52,692 nt of DNA, taken from the NCBI GenBank assembly GCA_003159795.1, contig PLPK01000048.1, forward strand, positions 1 to 52,692. The letters run 5' to 3'. The position numbers and the translations under genes were made by a program. This DNA is from Acidimicrobiaceae bacterium. GTDB lineage: Bacteria > Actinomycetota > Acidimicrobiia > Acidimicrobiales > Bog-793. The notes beneath the pieces were generated by a model. It saw only the letters and a program-made list of their open reading frames with translations. It was not told the origin of the DNA and did no database searches. Below are positions 18,433 through 27,398 of the stretch, piece after piece (position 1 is the stretch's first letter; each line of letters begins with the position of its first letter).

Positions 18433-18528
18433 TGGTCACTCGGCGAGCCGCTCCTAAGACTTGCCCGGAGTGCGACCGGAACCGTTGAGCGGCGACATGG
18501 CGCGCCTCCAGGGGACGGGACCGGCGCG

Positions 18529-20154
18529 ATGAGATGGCCCGGGCGGGGCCAGGCGACCGCCGGGACCGGACTCGGGTTCGGCGGTCGCCTGGCCGACGGC
18601 GCCCAGCGGCAGGAACGGTCGCCTATCGACCGGATCCCCCGGTCGTTACCGGCTTCCGGGTTCGATCCCGACACCCCGCGACGTGACCGGCACCGCGAGC
18701 TCGTCGTCGTGGTCGTCGTCGTGGGCGTCTTGATGGCCGCGGTTGACACGACGATCGTCGTCCTGGCGCTTCCAGCGATGGAACGGTCCCTCCACATCGC
18801 GCTCTCGGCCGTCGTCTGGGTGATCGTCTCCTACATCCTCGTCGTCACGATCCTGGCGACCCAGGTCGGCCGTCTTGGCGACATGTTCGGCCGGACACGC
18901 ATGTACGAGCTCGGCTTCCTCATCTTCGTCATCGGTTCGGCCCTGTGCGCGACGGCCACGAGCGAGGCGACGATCATTGCCTTCCGCATTGTCCAGGGTG
19001 TCGGCGGCGCGTTCCTCACCGCCAACAGTGGCGCGGTCCTGGCCGACGCCTTCCCCAGGCAGGAACGGGGGAAGGCCTTCGGTTACAACGCGATCGGTTG
19101 GAACGCGGGCGCCATCCTCGGGATCCTGCTCGGTGGGTTCATCATCACCTATGCGTCCTGGCGGTGGATCTTCTGGATCAACGTGCCCGTGGGGTTGCTG
19201 GCGCTGGCACTCGCGCGCAAGGTCTTGCGCGGAGATGCCCCGCGCCAGCGGCAGCGCCTCGATCTCGTCGGCATGGCTCTCTTCGGCACGGGGCTGTTCG
19301 GTGTGCTCTGGGCGATGACGAAGCTCGCGACGTCGAGACTTTCCGGCCCGCTCCTCGCCGCCCTCGTCGGTGGCGCATTCGTCCTCGTCGCCTTCGTCGT
19401 CGTCGAGCGACACCGGGCCGCGCCGATGGTCAACCTGCGGCTGTTCCGGATACCGACGCTCGCTCCGACGCTGCTCGCCGCGCTCTTCCAGGGGCTAGCC
19501 AACTTCGCCGTGCTGTTCCTCGTCCTCATGTATCTCCAGGGTGTGCGCCGCCTCACCCCCCTCGACGCGTCGTTGCTGCTGGTGCCGGGGTATCTCGTCG
19601 GGGGCGTCATCGGGCCGATCTGCGGCAGGCTGGCGGACCGGTTCGGCGCGGTCTGGCCGGCGACGATCGGCCTCGGCGTCGAGGTCCTCGCGCTCGGCGT
19701 CTACTCCCAGCTGACGACCACGACCCCCCTCGCGGTGGTCACCCTGGCGGCGGTGCTGAACGGGCTCGGCGCCGGTGCCTTCATGCCGGCGAACAACTCG
19801 GCGGTGATGAAGGTGGCTCCGGGGCGGGACTTCGGGATCGCCTCGGGGATGACGCGGACGTTCGCCAACGTCGGGATGGTGTTCTCGTTCTCCATCGCGG
19901 TCCTCGTGGCCGCGCGCTCAATCTCGCGCGGGCTCGCCTTCGCGATCTTCGTCGGCACGACGAGCCTGCCCCGCCGGCTGGGACCAGCGTTCACCACGGG
20001 TCTCCACGCCGCCTTCTTCTCCTCGATCGGCTTCATGGCGCTCGCCGCCGTGCTTTCCGCGACGCGGATGCTCGGGTCGCGCCGGAGGTCCGCCCTGGTT
20101 CACGCCGACGGGACCCCCCTTGACGGCCGGTCCCGCGAGCCGGGCGATGGTTAG
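18529..20154 (+). CDS. MFS drug:H+ antiporter, DHA2 (EmrB/QacA, 14 TMS) type
   Basis: LMAAVDTTIVVLALPAMERSL...VSYILVVTILATQVGRLGDMFGRTRMYELGFLIFVIGSALCA...RIVQGVGGAFLTANSGAVLADAFPRQERGKAFG. Confidence 0.92.
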   Translation: MRWPGRGQATAGTGLGFGGRLADGAQRQERSPIDRIPRSLPASGFDPDTPRRDRHRELVVVVVVVGVLMAAVDTTIVVLALPAMERSLHIALSAVVWVIVSYILVVTILATQVGRLGDMFGRTRMYELGFLIFVIGSALCATATSEATIIAFRIVQGVGGAFLTANSGAVLADAFPRQERGKAFGYNAIGWNAGAILGILLGGFIITYASWRWIFWINVPVGLLALALARKVLRGDAPRQRQRLDLVGMALFGTGLFGVLWAMTKLATSRLSGPLLAALVGGAFVLVAFVVVERHRAAPMVNLRLFRIPTLAPTLLAALFQGLANFAVLFLVLMYLQGVRRLTPLDASLLLVPGYLVGGVIGPICGRLADRFGAVWPATIGLGVEVLALGVYSQLTTTTPLAVVTLAAVLNGLGAGAFMPANNSAVMKVAPGRDFGIASGMTRTFANVGMVFSFSIAVLVAARSISRGLAFAIFVGTTSLPRRLGPAFTTGLHAAFFSSIGFMALAAVLSATRMLGSRRRSALVHADGTPLDGRSREPGDG

Positions 20155-20259
20155 GCGATCCCGGCGACGGCGCCGGGGCCGACCCGTCGGGCGCCGGATC
20201 CGGGCTCCCGGCCGGACGGCGGGGTTCATTCCCTCCCCGGGCCGGGGAATTGTGGTTAG

Positions 20260-22671
20260 GTGAGGCCCGTGCAGAGGCCGCCCCAAGACGCCACCGCCCG
20301 CGTCGGGAAGACCCCGTCGCCGGCGCCCGCCGGCGCCGGCCGGCCGTTTGCACCTGAGGCGCTGCCGGGACCGGACATCAGGCCGCTGCCCGAGACGCTG
20401 CGCTACCGGCTGAAGAACGCCCTCCTCGGGCCGCCACTGGCGACGGAGCGCCAGACGACCGAGAGGTTGGGCAAGGTGGCCGGCCTCGGAGTCCTCGCAC
20501 CGGACATGATCTCGTCCTCCGCCTACGGCACGGAGGAGATGCTCACCCAGCTCGTGCCGTTCTTCGGCGTCGCGGCGTTCGCGCTCCTCATCCCGGTGAC
20601 GCTCGTCATCCTCGGGATCCTGCTCTTCGTCACGCTGTCGTACCTGGAGGTGATCAAGGCCTACACGAAGGCGGGCGGCTCGTACGTCGTCGCGCGGGAC
20701 AACTTCGGCCCACGCACCGCCCAGGTGGCGGCGGTCGCGCTGCTTATCGACTACACGGTTACCGTCGCCGTGCAGTGCACGGCGGGTACGGACTCGCTCA
20801 CCTCCCTCGTGCCGAGGCTCGTCCCCTACACGGTGCCCATCACAGTCGCCGTGATCGTGATCCTCTGCTACGGGAACCTGCGCGGGATCCGGGAGGGGGC
20901 CAAGGTATTCGCGCTGCCGACCTACCTGTTCATCCTCGGGCTGGGCTCGGTCGTCGTCGTGGGTCTCGTGCGCGAGGCGATCGGCGACGCCCCGGCCCAG
21001 ATCTCGCGCCATTCCGGCATGCTCCCCTTCGGGGCGCACAGCGGGCTGATCGCCTTCGCCGCGATCACGGTGATCCTGCGCGGCGTCGCCAACGGGGGAT
21101 CGTCGCTCACCGGCCTCGAGGCCATCTCGAACTCGGTGGGGGCGTTCCGACGGCCCGAGGCGCGCAACGGCCGGATCACCCTCGTGATCATGAGCTGTGT
21201 GCTCGGCTTCCTGGTCCTCGGGGTGACCTTGCTCGCCCACTGGTCGCACGCCTCGCCCTACGCGGCGGGTTCCCCCACGGTCGTTGCCCAGGTGGCGGGG
21301 TGGGTGTGCGGGGCGCAGGGGGTGGGTCTCGCGCTGAAGGACCTCGTCGTGATCGCGACGATGCTGATCCTGTTCACCGGCGGCAACACGAGCTTCAACG
21401 GCTTCCCATACCTGGCGAGCTTCGTCGCCGCCGACTCGTTCCTGCCGCGGCAGCTGACGAGGCGGGGGCACCGGCTGGCGTTCTCCAACGGCATCATCGT
21501 GCTCGCCGTCGTCGGGGTCGCCCTGGTGGTGGGGACGCACGCCAGCCTCACGAGCCTCGTCGCGCTCTACGCGATCGGCGTGTTCACGGGCTTCACGATG
21601 GCCGGGGCCGGGATGGTGAAACACCACCGCACCCATCATGAGCCGGGCTGGAAGTACCGCCAGGTGATCAACGGCTTCGCCGCCGTGCTTTCGGCGGTCG
21701 TCGTGCTCATCTTCGCCGTGTTCAAGTTCACCGAGGGCGCCTGGCTCGTCGTCGTGCTCGGGCCGGTGCTCTACTTCCTGCTGCTGCGGCTCCACCGCCA
21801 GTACACGACCGAGTCCAAGGAGCTGGAGGAGGGGGCGGAGCAGGCCTGCGAGGCGCCGGTGCTCCGGCGCCACGTCGTGCTCGTCTTCGTCGACCGGCTC
21901 GACCTCGCCGCCGCCCGGGCGGTGCAGTACGCGCGCACGCTCAACCCGGACGAGTTGCGGGCGGTGCACTTCGCGGTCGACCCGCGTGAGGCCGCCAAGC
22001 TCGAGACCGAGTGGAGCCGGCTGGGGCTCTCGCGGCTGCCGCTCGACATTTTCGACTGCCCGGACCGGCGCCTGTCGCGTGCCGCCCTGGAGCTCGCCGC
22101 CCAGATCCTCGCCCAGGACGACACCGAGCTGTCGATCGTCATGCCCCGGCGCGCCTTCGCGACGGCCTGGCAACGGATCCTTCACGACCGCTCGGCCGAC
22201 CGGATCGCCGAGGCGGTCTCCCAGCTGCCCCACGCCAACGCGACGATCGTCCCCTTCCAGCTCTCCAGCGCCCGCGTGCAGACCCGGGCGCGGGCGCTCC
22301 TCGAGCGCACGGCGACCCGCCACTCGCGGCCTGCCGCGCCCGCGACCGACGAGCTGACCCCGAGGGTCTCCGGCACGACGCCGATCGGCGAGGCGCGCTG
22401 GCGCGCCCGGGTCCGCGTCGCCGGGCGGATCCACTCGGTGCGCGTGCCCGCCGGTGGGGCGACGGCCAACCTCGAGTGCACGCTCGTCGACCCGTCCGGG
22501 GCGATCCTCCTCGTCTTCCAGGGCCGCCGGCACATCCCCGGGGTCCAGCAGGGCGCCCGGCTTGTCGCCCGCGGGATGGTCGGCGCGTGGCAGGGCCAGC
22601 TCGCGATCCTCAACCCCATGTACGAGCTCGTCGCGGGGCCGGAGGGGGCCGGGGCCGAGACCCCGGGCTGA
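20260..22671 (+). CDS. APC-superfamily (KimA-like) permease with C-terminal Usp-like domain and OB-fold domain fusion
   Basis: ERLGKVAGLGVLAPDMISSSAYGTEEMLTQLVPFFG...AYTKAGGSYVVARDNFG; soluble HVVLVFVDRLDLAAARAVQYARTLNP; C-terminal VRVAGRIHSVRVPAGGATANLECTLVDPSGAILLVFQGRRHIPGVQQGARLVARGMVGAWQGQLAILNPMYELV. One uninterrupted frame. Confidence 0.88.
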   Translation: MRPVQRPPQDATARVGKTPSPAPAGAGRPFAPEALPGPDIRPLPETLRYRLKNALLGPPLATERQTTERLGKVAGLGVLAPDMISSSAYGTEEMLTQLVPFFGVAAFALLIPVTLVILGILLFVTLSYLEVIKAYTKAGGSYVVARDNFGPRTAQVAAVALLIDYTVTVAVQCTAGTDSLTSLVPRLVPYTVPITVAVIVILCYGNLRGIREGAKVFALPTYLFILGLGSVVVVGLVREAIGDAPAQISRHSGMLPFGAHSGLIAFAAITVILRGVANGGSSLTGLEAISNSVGAFRRPEARNGRITLVIMSCVLGFLVLGVTLLAHWSHASPYAAGSPTVVAQVAGWVCGAQGVGLALKDLVVIATMLILFTGGNTSFNGFPYLASFVAADSFLPRQLTRRGHRLAFSNGIIVLAVVGVALVVGTHASLTSLVALYAIGVFTGFTMAGAGMVKHHRTHHEPGWKYRQVINGFAAVLSAVVVLIFAVFKFTEGAWLVVVLGPVLYFLLLRLHRQYTTESKELEEGAEQACEAPVLRRHVVLVFVDRLDLAAARAVQYARTLNPDELRAVHFAVDPREAAKLETEWSRLGLSRLPLDIFDCPDRRLSRAALELAAQILAQDDTELSIVMPRRAFATAWQRILHDRSADRIAEAVSQLPHANATIVPFQLSSARVQTRARALLERTATRHSRPAAPATDELTPRVSGTTPIGEARWRARVRVAGRIHSVRVPAGGATANLECTLVDPSGAILLVFQGRRHIPGVQQGARLVARGMVGAWQGQLAILNPMYELVAGPEGAGAETPG

Positions 22672-22739
22672 GCGCGCCCCGGGCCCGGCCGCCGGCGCGA
22701 TCGCGTCAGGGGTTGTCCCGGTCGCCCGGCCGGTGTTGC

Positions 22740-23438
22740 ATGGTGGTCGTGCACATCATCGTCGTCGGCTGTGGGAGGGTCGGGGCCGAGCTCTCGATCC
22801 GCCTCACCGACCGGGGCCACTCCGTCTCCGTCATGGACCGCGTGCCGCGGGCGTTCCACCGGCTCCCGGAGGACTGGCCGGGCGAGATGATCATCGGCTC
22901 CGGGTTCAGCCTCGAGGACCTCGACGCGGCGGGGGCGTCCAAGGCCGGCGGGCTCGTCGCTGTGACGAACGGGGACAACACGAACATCCTCACCGCCCGC
23001 ATCGCCCGAGAGCACTACGGCATCGTGAACGTCGTCGCGCGCATCTACGACCCGCGTCGCGCCATCATCTACCAACGGCTGGGGATACCGACCGTGGCCA
23101 CTGTCACCTGGACGGTCGAGCACGTGCTGCAGCGTCTCGCGCCCGACATGGAGGAGTGCGCGTGGACGGACCCGTCGGGGCGCCTCGTGCTCGTCGAGCG
23201 CGTCCTCCCCGAGTCGTGGGCCGGCAGGCCGCTGCGCGACCTGCTGATCGGGAAACGGGCGAAGCTCGCGGCGGTGATCCGCGCCGGCGAGCCGCGGCTC
23301 GACACCGAGGGGCTCGTCGGTCAGGAGGGCGACGTGCTGCACCTCGTCGCGCTGAGGGGCGCGGTTGCCGAGCTCGAGAGCCTCCTCGGGGCGCCGGAGC
23401 CGCCGCCGGTCGCCGAGGACGGGAAGGACCGGCCATGA
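22740..23438 (+). CDS. trkA: TrkA-family (RCK) potassium uptake regulatory protein 1
   Basis: MVVVHIIVVGCGRVGAELSIRLTDRGHSVSVMDRVPRAF...VAVTNGDNTNILTARIAREHYGIVNVVARIYDPRRA. Confidence 0.92.
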   Translation: MVVVHIIVVGCGRVGAELSIRLTDRGHSVSVMDRVPRAFHRLPEDWPGEMIIGSGFSLEDLDAAGASKAGGLVAVTNGDNTNILTARIAREHYGIVNVVARIYDPRRAIIYQRLGIPTVATVTWTVEHVLQRLAPDMEECAWTDPSGRLVLVERVLPESWAGRPLRDLLIGKRAKLAAVIRAGEPRLDTEGLVGQEGDVLHLVALRGAVAELESLLGAPEPPPVAEDGKDRP

Positions 23439-24097
23439 AGGTCGCGATCGCGGGTGCGGGGACGGTCGGCCGGGCGATCGCCCGGGACCTCCGCACGAAC
23501 GGCCACGAGATCCTGCTCATCGAAAAGAACCGCGAGGTCATCGCGCTCTTGCAGCCGACCCTCGATGTCACCTGGGTCGAGGCCGACGCCTGCGAGATGA
23601 GCTCGCTCGACGCCGCCGGCATGGCGGAGGTCGACGTCGCCGTCGCCGTCACGGGCGACGACGAGGACAACCTTGTGATCTCGCTGCTCGCCAAGCAGGA
23701 GTTCGCCGTGCCCCGCGTCATCGCCCGCGTGAACGCCCCGGAGAACCAGTGGCTCTTCAACGACTCGTGGGGTGTCGACGTGGCGGTCTCGACGCCGGCG
23801 CTGCTCACCTCGCTCGTCGAGGAGGCCGTCTCGGTCGGCTCGCTCGTGCCGCTGCTCGAGCTCGGCGACGGCGGCACCCATCTTGTCGAGGTGACGCTCG
23901 CCCCCGGCTCGCCGGTGGCGGGGATGGCGCTCGCCAACCTCGACCTCCCGCGGGATGCGGCGGTCGTGGCGGTGATGCGCAAGAGCCATGTCGTGCCGCC
24001 GCGGGCCGAGACGGTGCTCGCCGCCGGCGACGAGATCCTGCTGCTGGCGACCAAGGACGTGGAGGACGCCGTCTACCAGCTGCTCGTCGGCCCGTAG
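23435..24097 (+). CDS. trkA: TrkA-family (RCK) potassium uptake regulatory protein 2
   Basis: ATGA overlap with the previous gene; MKVAIAGAGTVGRAIARDLRTNGHEILLIEKNREVI...AVAVTGDDEDNLVISLLAKQEFAVPRVIARVNAPENQWLF. Confidence 0.93.
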   Translation: MKVAIAGAGTVGRAIARDLRTNGHEILLIEKNREVIALLQPTLDVTWVEADACEMSSLDAAGMAEVDVAVAVTGDDEDNLVISLLAKQEFAVPRVIARVNAPENQWLFNDSWGVDVAVSTPALLTSLVEEAVSVGSLVPLLELGDGGTHLVEVTLAPGSPVAGMALANLDLPRDAAVVAVMRKSHVVPPRAETVLAAGDEILLLATKDVEDAVYQLLVGP

Positions 24098-24287
24098 CGG
24101 AGCCCAGGTGCCGGCCGGTGCGACGGGGGCCACGGCCCCGGTCCGCGGCCACGGGTCCCCGGTCAACGGGTGACCGCCGGAGGGTGCCCCGCGACGGTCC
24201 GGTCGGCGTCGTAGCGTGTCGAGAGGACAGGACTTCATGCCGGTCCAGGCCGCATCGGCCGCTGCCGGCGGAGAGATCGGGAGCGTG

Positions 24288-24716
24288 ATGAGACCCACAA
24301 TGCGGTTGCTTGCGGCTTCGACCCTGACGGCGGTCCTCGTCACGGGCGGGGTGCTCGCCACGGCCGGCGCGGCCGTCGCGCCGGTGGCCCGTGCCACGGT
24401 CATCGTGCGGGCCCCGGTGGCGTCGGTGACGGCCCGCGTCGGCGACGACGTCCGGGTCGAGCTCACCGCGTGCTCGGCGAGCTGCGGCTACACGTGGCGG
24501 GTGTCGGCCGGGCCGCGGGCCGCCGTCGCCAAGTACGTGTCGACCACCTATCGCCAGTCCCCCGGTTCGAAGGGCCTCGTCGGCGGGAACCAGATCGAGA
24601 GCGTCAAGTTCCTCGTCGTCGGCAAGGGGTCGACGTCGATCGTGTTCCGGTACTTCCCGCCGGGCAAGGACCGCAAGCCGACGCAGCGGTACCGGTTGAC
24701 GTTGCGGGTCGCGTAG
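24288..24716 (+). CDS. Secreted chagasin-like (MEROPS I42) cysteine peptidase inhibitor domain protein
   Basis: Signal peptide MRPTMRLLAASTLTAVLVTGGVLATAGAAVA; DDVRVELTACSASCGYTWRV...KGLVGGNQIESVKFLVVGKGSTSIVFRYFPPGKDRKPTQRYRLTLRVA follows the chagasin pattern (GYxW, LVGxxG/N, FxxxxxGxxxIxFxYxxP, FxLxLxV). Confidence 0.68.
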   Translation: MRPTMRLLAASTLTAVLVTGGVLATAGAAVAPVARATVIVRAPVASVTARVGDDVRVELTACSASCGYTWRVSAGPRAAVAKYVSTTYRQSPGSKGLVGGNQIESVKFLVVGKGSTSIVFRYFPPGKDRKPTQRYRLTLRVA

Positions 24717-24736
24717 ACGACCGTCCCTGCGCCGGG

Positions 24737-25549
24737 TCAGGGGAGCAGCAGCCTCGCGAGCCGTCGCGAGGTTACGACCAGCCCGGCGAGCCCGAGGACG
24801 GCGAGGTAGGCGGCGTGGCCGACGAGCGAGGCGGAGAGCGCCCCGGCGTCGAGGCCCCGTTCGAGCGCGACGGCCTGGTAGAGGGGCGTCGCGCGCACGA
24901 CGAGCTGCAACCACCCCGGGTAGACGCTCAACGGGTAGAAGGTCGCCGAGAAGAGGAACATCGGGATGATGGCGAGGGAGACCTTGTCGAAGTCCTGCCA
25001 GGTCCGCATGAACGAGGTCGCTGCCAGTCCCACGCCCGCGAAGGCGAAACCGATGAGCACCGCGGCCGGCAGGCACAGGATCGCCCACGGTGACAGCACG
25101 TAGCCGAACAGCGCCATGACGACGATGAACACCCCGGAATAGGTTGACCCCCTGATCAGCGACCAGCCCAGCTCGCCCAGTGCCACGTCGTTCGGCCCGA
25201 GCGGCGTGGAGAGGATCGCGTCGTAGGTCTTGGCGATCTTCAGCCGGAAGAACATGTTGAACGTGGCGTCGAAAAGCGCCCCGTTCATCGCCGAGGAGGC
25301 CAGCAGTCCCGGGGCCACATAGGCCGTGTAGGCGACGAGGCGGTTCCCGATGTGGAGGGCCCCGACGAGCTTGTTGAGTCCCACGCCGATCGAGAGCAGG
25401 TAGAAGAACGGTTCGAAGAACCCCGAGACGAAGATGATCCAGCTCCGGCGGTAGACGTAGATGTTGCGCTCGATGAGGCGGAGCGCCCGGCGGGAGCCGA
25501 GGATGCTGAGCGGCGTGATCCGCAGGGGGGTGGTGACCGTGGCGGTCAT
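24737..25549 (-). CDS. ABC-2 type transporter permease (NodJ/DrrB-like)
   Basis: RRALRLIERNIYVYRRSWIIFVSGFFEPFFYLLSIGVGLNKLVG...APGLLASSAMNGALFDATFNMFFRLKIAKTYDAILSTPLGPNDVALGEL. Confidence 0.9.
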   Translation of the reverse strand: MTATVTTPLRITPLSILGSRRALRLIERNIYVYRRSWIIFVSGFFEPFFYLLSIGVGLNKLVGALHIGNRLVAYTAYVAPGLLASSAMNGALFDATFNMFFRLKIAKTYDAILSTPLGPNDVALGELGWSLIRGSTYSGVFIVVMALFGYVLSPWAILCLPAAVLIGFAFAGVGLAATSFMRTWQDFDKVSLAIIPMFLFSATFYPLSVYPGWLQLVVRATPLYQAVALERGLDAGALSASLVGHAAYLAVLGLAGLVVTSRRLARLLLP

Positions 25550-26370
25550 ATCTCGAGTCTCTTCGCGTAACTCCGGGTCGCGAGCCAGTAGCCGATCCCG
25601 ACGACGACTACGAGGTAGGCCGTGTGGACGACGGCCGGCCCGACGCCCAGACCGCCGAGGGCGAGCCCGCGGCACAGCGCCACGCCGTGGTAGAGGGGTG
25701 TCGCCCAGGCGACGAACTGAAGCCAACGGGGCAGCTGGGAGATCGGGAAGAACGTCCCCGAGAACAGGAAGAGCGGGATGAGGCCGAACCGGTAGAGGGC
25801 CGAGAACCCCCGGTCGTTCTGCTGGGCGCCGGCGAAGGCCATGATCGGCGCGACGAAGGCGAGGCCCGCGAGTACGCCGGCGGGGATCGCGAGGACGGCG
25901 AGCCCCGAGCGCAGGGTGCCGAACGCCTCCATGATCGCGAGGTAGATCGCGCACACGGTGACGAGGCGGAAGGTGATCCAGGCGAGGTGGCCGCGCAGCA
26001 CGTCTCTCACCGTGAGCGGCGTCGCCAGCATCGCGAGATACGTGCGCCCCCACTTGATCGCGTCCATCACCGGGTACATGGCCTCGTCGGCGCCGACCTG
26101 CATTGCCGTCGACGCGAGCAGCCCCGGCGCGAGGAACTCGAGGTAGCCCACGCCCGACACGGTGTGGACGTGATGGTTGACGAGCGAGCCGAGGCCGACG
26201 CCGAGCGCGGCGAGGTAGATCACCGGGTACAGGAAGCTCGTCGTGATCGAGCCCCGCCAGGTCCGCTTGTACCGGTACGCCCAGTACGCCAGCGAGCGCA
26301 GCCAGCGCGGCCGGCCGAGGTGGGACGGTGCGCGCGCCGCCGCCGTGACGGTGCCGCCGAGGGCGCTCAC
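25546..26370 (-). CDS. ABC-2 type transporter permease (NodJ/DrrB-like), second paralog
   Basis: GTG 26370 overlaps the ATPase stop; WAYRYKRTWRGSITTSFLYPVIYLAALGVGLGSLV...LAPGLLASTAMQVGADEAMYPVMDAIKWGRTYLAMLATPLTVRDVL. Confidence 0.9.
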   Translation of the reverse strand: MSALGGTVTAAARAPSHLGRPRWLRSLAYWAYRYKRTWRGSITTSFLYPVIYLAALGVGLGSLVNHHVHTVSGVGYLEFLAPGLLASTAMQVGADEAMYPVMDAIKWGRTYLAMLATPLTVRDVLRGHLAWITFRLVTVCAIYLAIMEAFGTLRSGLAVLAIPAGVLAGLAFVAPIMAFAGAQQNDRGFSALYRFGLIPLFLFSGTFFPISQLPRWLQFVAWATPLYHGVALCRGLALGGLGVGPAVVHTAYLVVVVGIGYWLATRSYAKRLEI

Positions 26371-27380
26371 TCGACGAGCGTGCGGCCCGTGAGGTGCAGG
26401 AACACGTCCTCCAGGCTCGAACGCCGCACGAGGGTGCTTTCCGGGGTGAGGCCGAGCCGGTGGACCTCCCCGAGGGTCGCGTCCCCGTCGTCGGAGTACA
26501 AAAGGACCCGGTCCGGGAGCACCTCGCGGCGCTGGGCGAGCCCCTCGAGCGCCGCGGCGACCCCGGCCGGTTCGGTGGCGCCGAAGCGCAGCTCGACGAC
26601 CTCGCGCGTCGAGTACTTGGCGATGAGGTCCCGGGGGGCGCCCTCGGCGGCGAAGCGCCCGCGGTCCATGACGGCGAGCCGCTCGCAGAGCTGCTCGGCC
26701 TCGTCCATGTAGTGGGTCGTGATGACGAGGGTGACGCCCCGGCGGCGCAGGCGGTAGAGGCGGTCCCACAGCAGGTGACGGGCCTGGGGGTCGAGCCCCG
26801 TCGTCGGCTCGTCGAGGATGAGGAGCTCCGGGTCCGAGACGAGCGAGCGCGCGATCGTGAGGCGGCGCTTCATGCCCCCCGAGAGCGACTCGACCCGGTC
26901 GCGGGCGCGCTCGGTGAGCTGGACGAAGTCGAGCAGCTCCTCCGCCCGTTCCCGGATCACACGGCGCGGCAGGTCGAAGTAGCGCCCGTAGACGAGGAGG
27001 TTGTCGAGCACCGTGAGCTCGAGGTCGAGCGTGTCCTCCTGGGGGACGACGCCGATCCGGCTGCGGATCTCGGGCCCGTCACGGTCCGGGTCGCGGCCGA
27101 GCACCCGGAGCGTCCCGGCCGAGACCGGCGACATGCAGGCGATCATGCGCATCGTCGAGGTCTTGCCGGCCCCGTTCGGGCCGAGGAACCCGTAGGACTC
27201 GCCGCGTCCGATCGAGAAGTCGACGCCGTCGACGGCGACGAACTCGCCGAACCGCTTGACGAGCCCGGAGGCGACGACGAGCGGCTCGCCGTCCGCCGCC
27301 GGGACGCGTGACGTGGCACCGAAGGCGTCGGATGGGTCCACGGTGCGCCAAGCTAGTCGCCGGGAAAAAGGCCGCGACAC
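26367..27380 (-). CDS. ABC transporter ATPase, DrrA/NodI type
   Basis: GFLGPNGAGKTSTMRMI (Walker A), LSGGMKRRLTIARSLVSDPELLILDEPTTGLDP, ITTHYMDEAEQLCERLAVMDRG. Confidence 0.95.
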   Translation of the reverse strand: MSRPFSRRLAWRTVDPSDAFGATSRVPAADGEPLVVASGLVKRFGEFVAVDGVDFSIGRGESYGFLGPNGAGKTSTMRMIACMSPVSAGTLRVLGRDPDRDGPEIRSRIGVVPQEDTLDLELTVLDNLLVYGRYFDLPRRVIRERAEELLDFVQLTERARDRVESLSGGMKRRLTIARSLVSDPELLILDEPTTGLDPQARHLLWDRLYRLRRRGVTLVITTHYMDEAEQLCERLAVMDRGRFAAEGAPRDLIAKYSTREVVELRFGATEPAGVAAALEGLAQRREVLPDRVLLYSDDGDATLGEVHRLGLTPESTLVRRSSLEDVFLHLTGRTLVE

Positions 27381-27398
27381 GACACAGCGGGTCGATTG

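Noticed and set aside
16599-18797. 732-aa minus ORF antisense to GGDEF-EAL
   Set aside because: Shadow ORF opposite clear PAS/GGDEF/EAL signatures.
19918-22533. 871-aa minus ORF antisense to MFS/APC genes
   Set aside because: Longest ORF in the track but compositionally a shadow (Glu/Arg/His-rich); permease and OB motifs lie on the plus strand.
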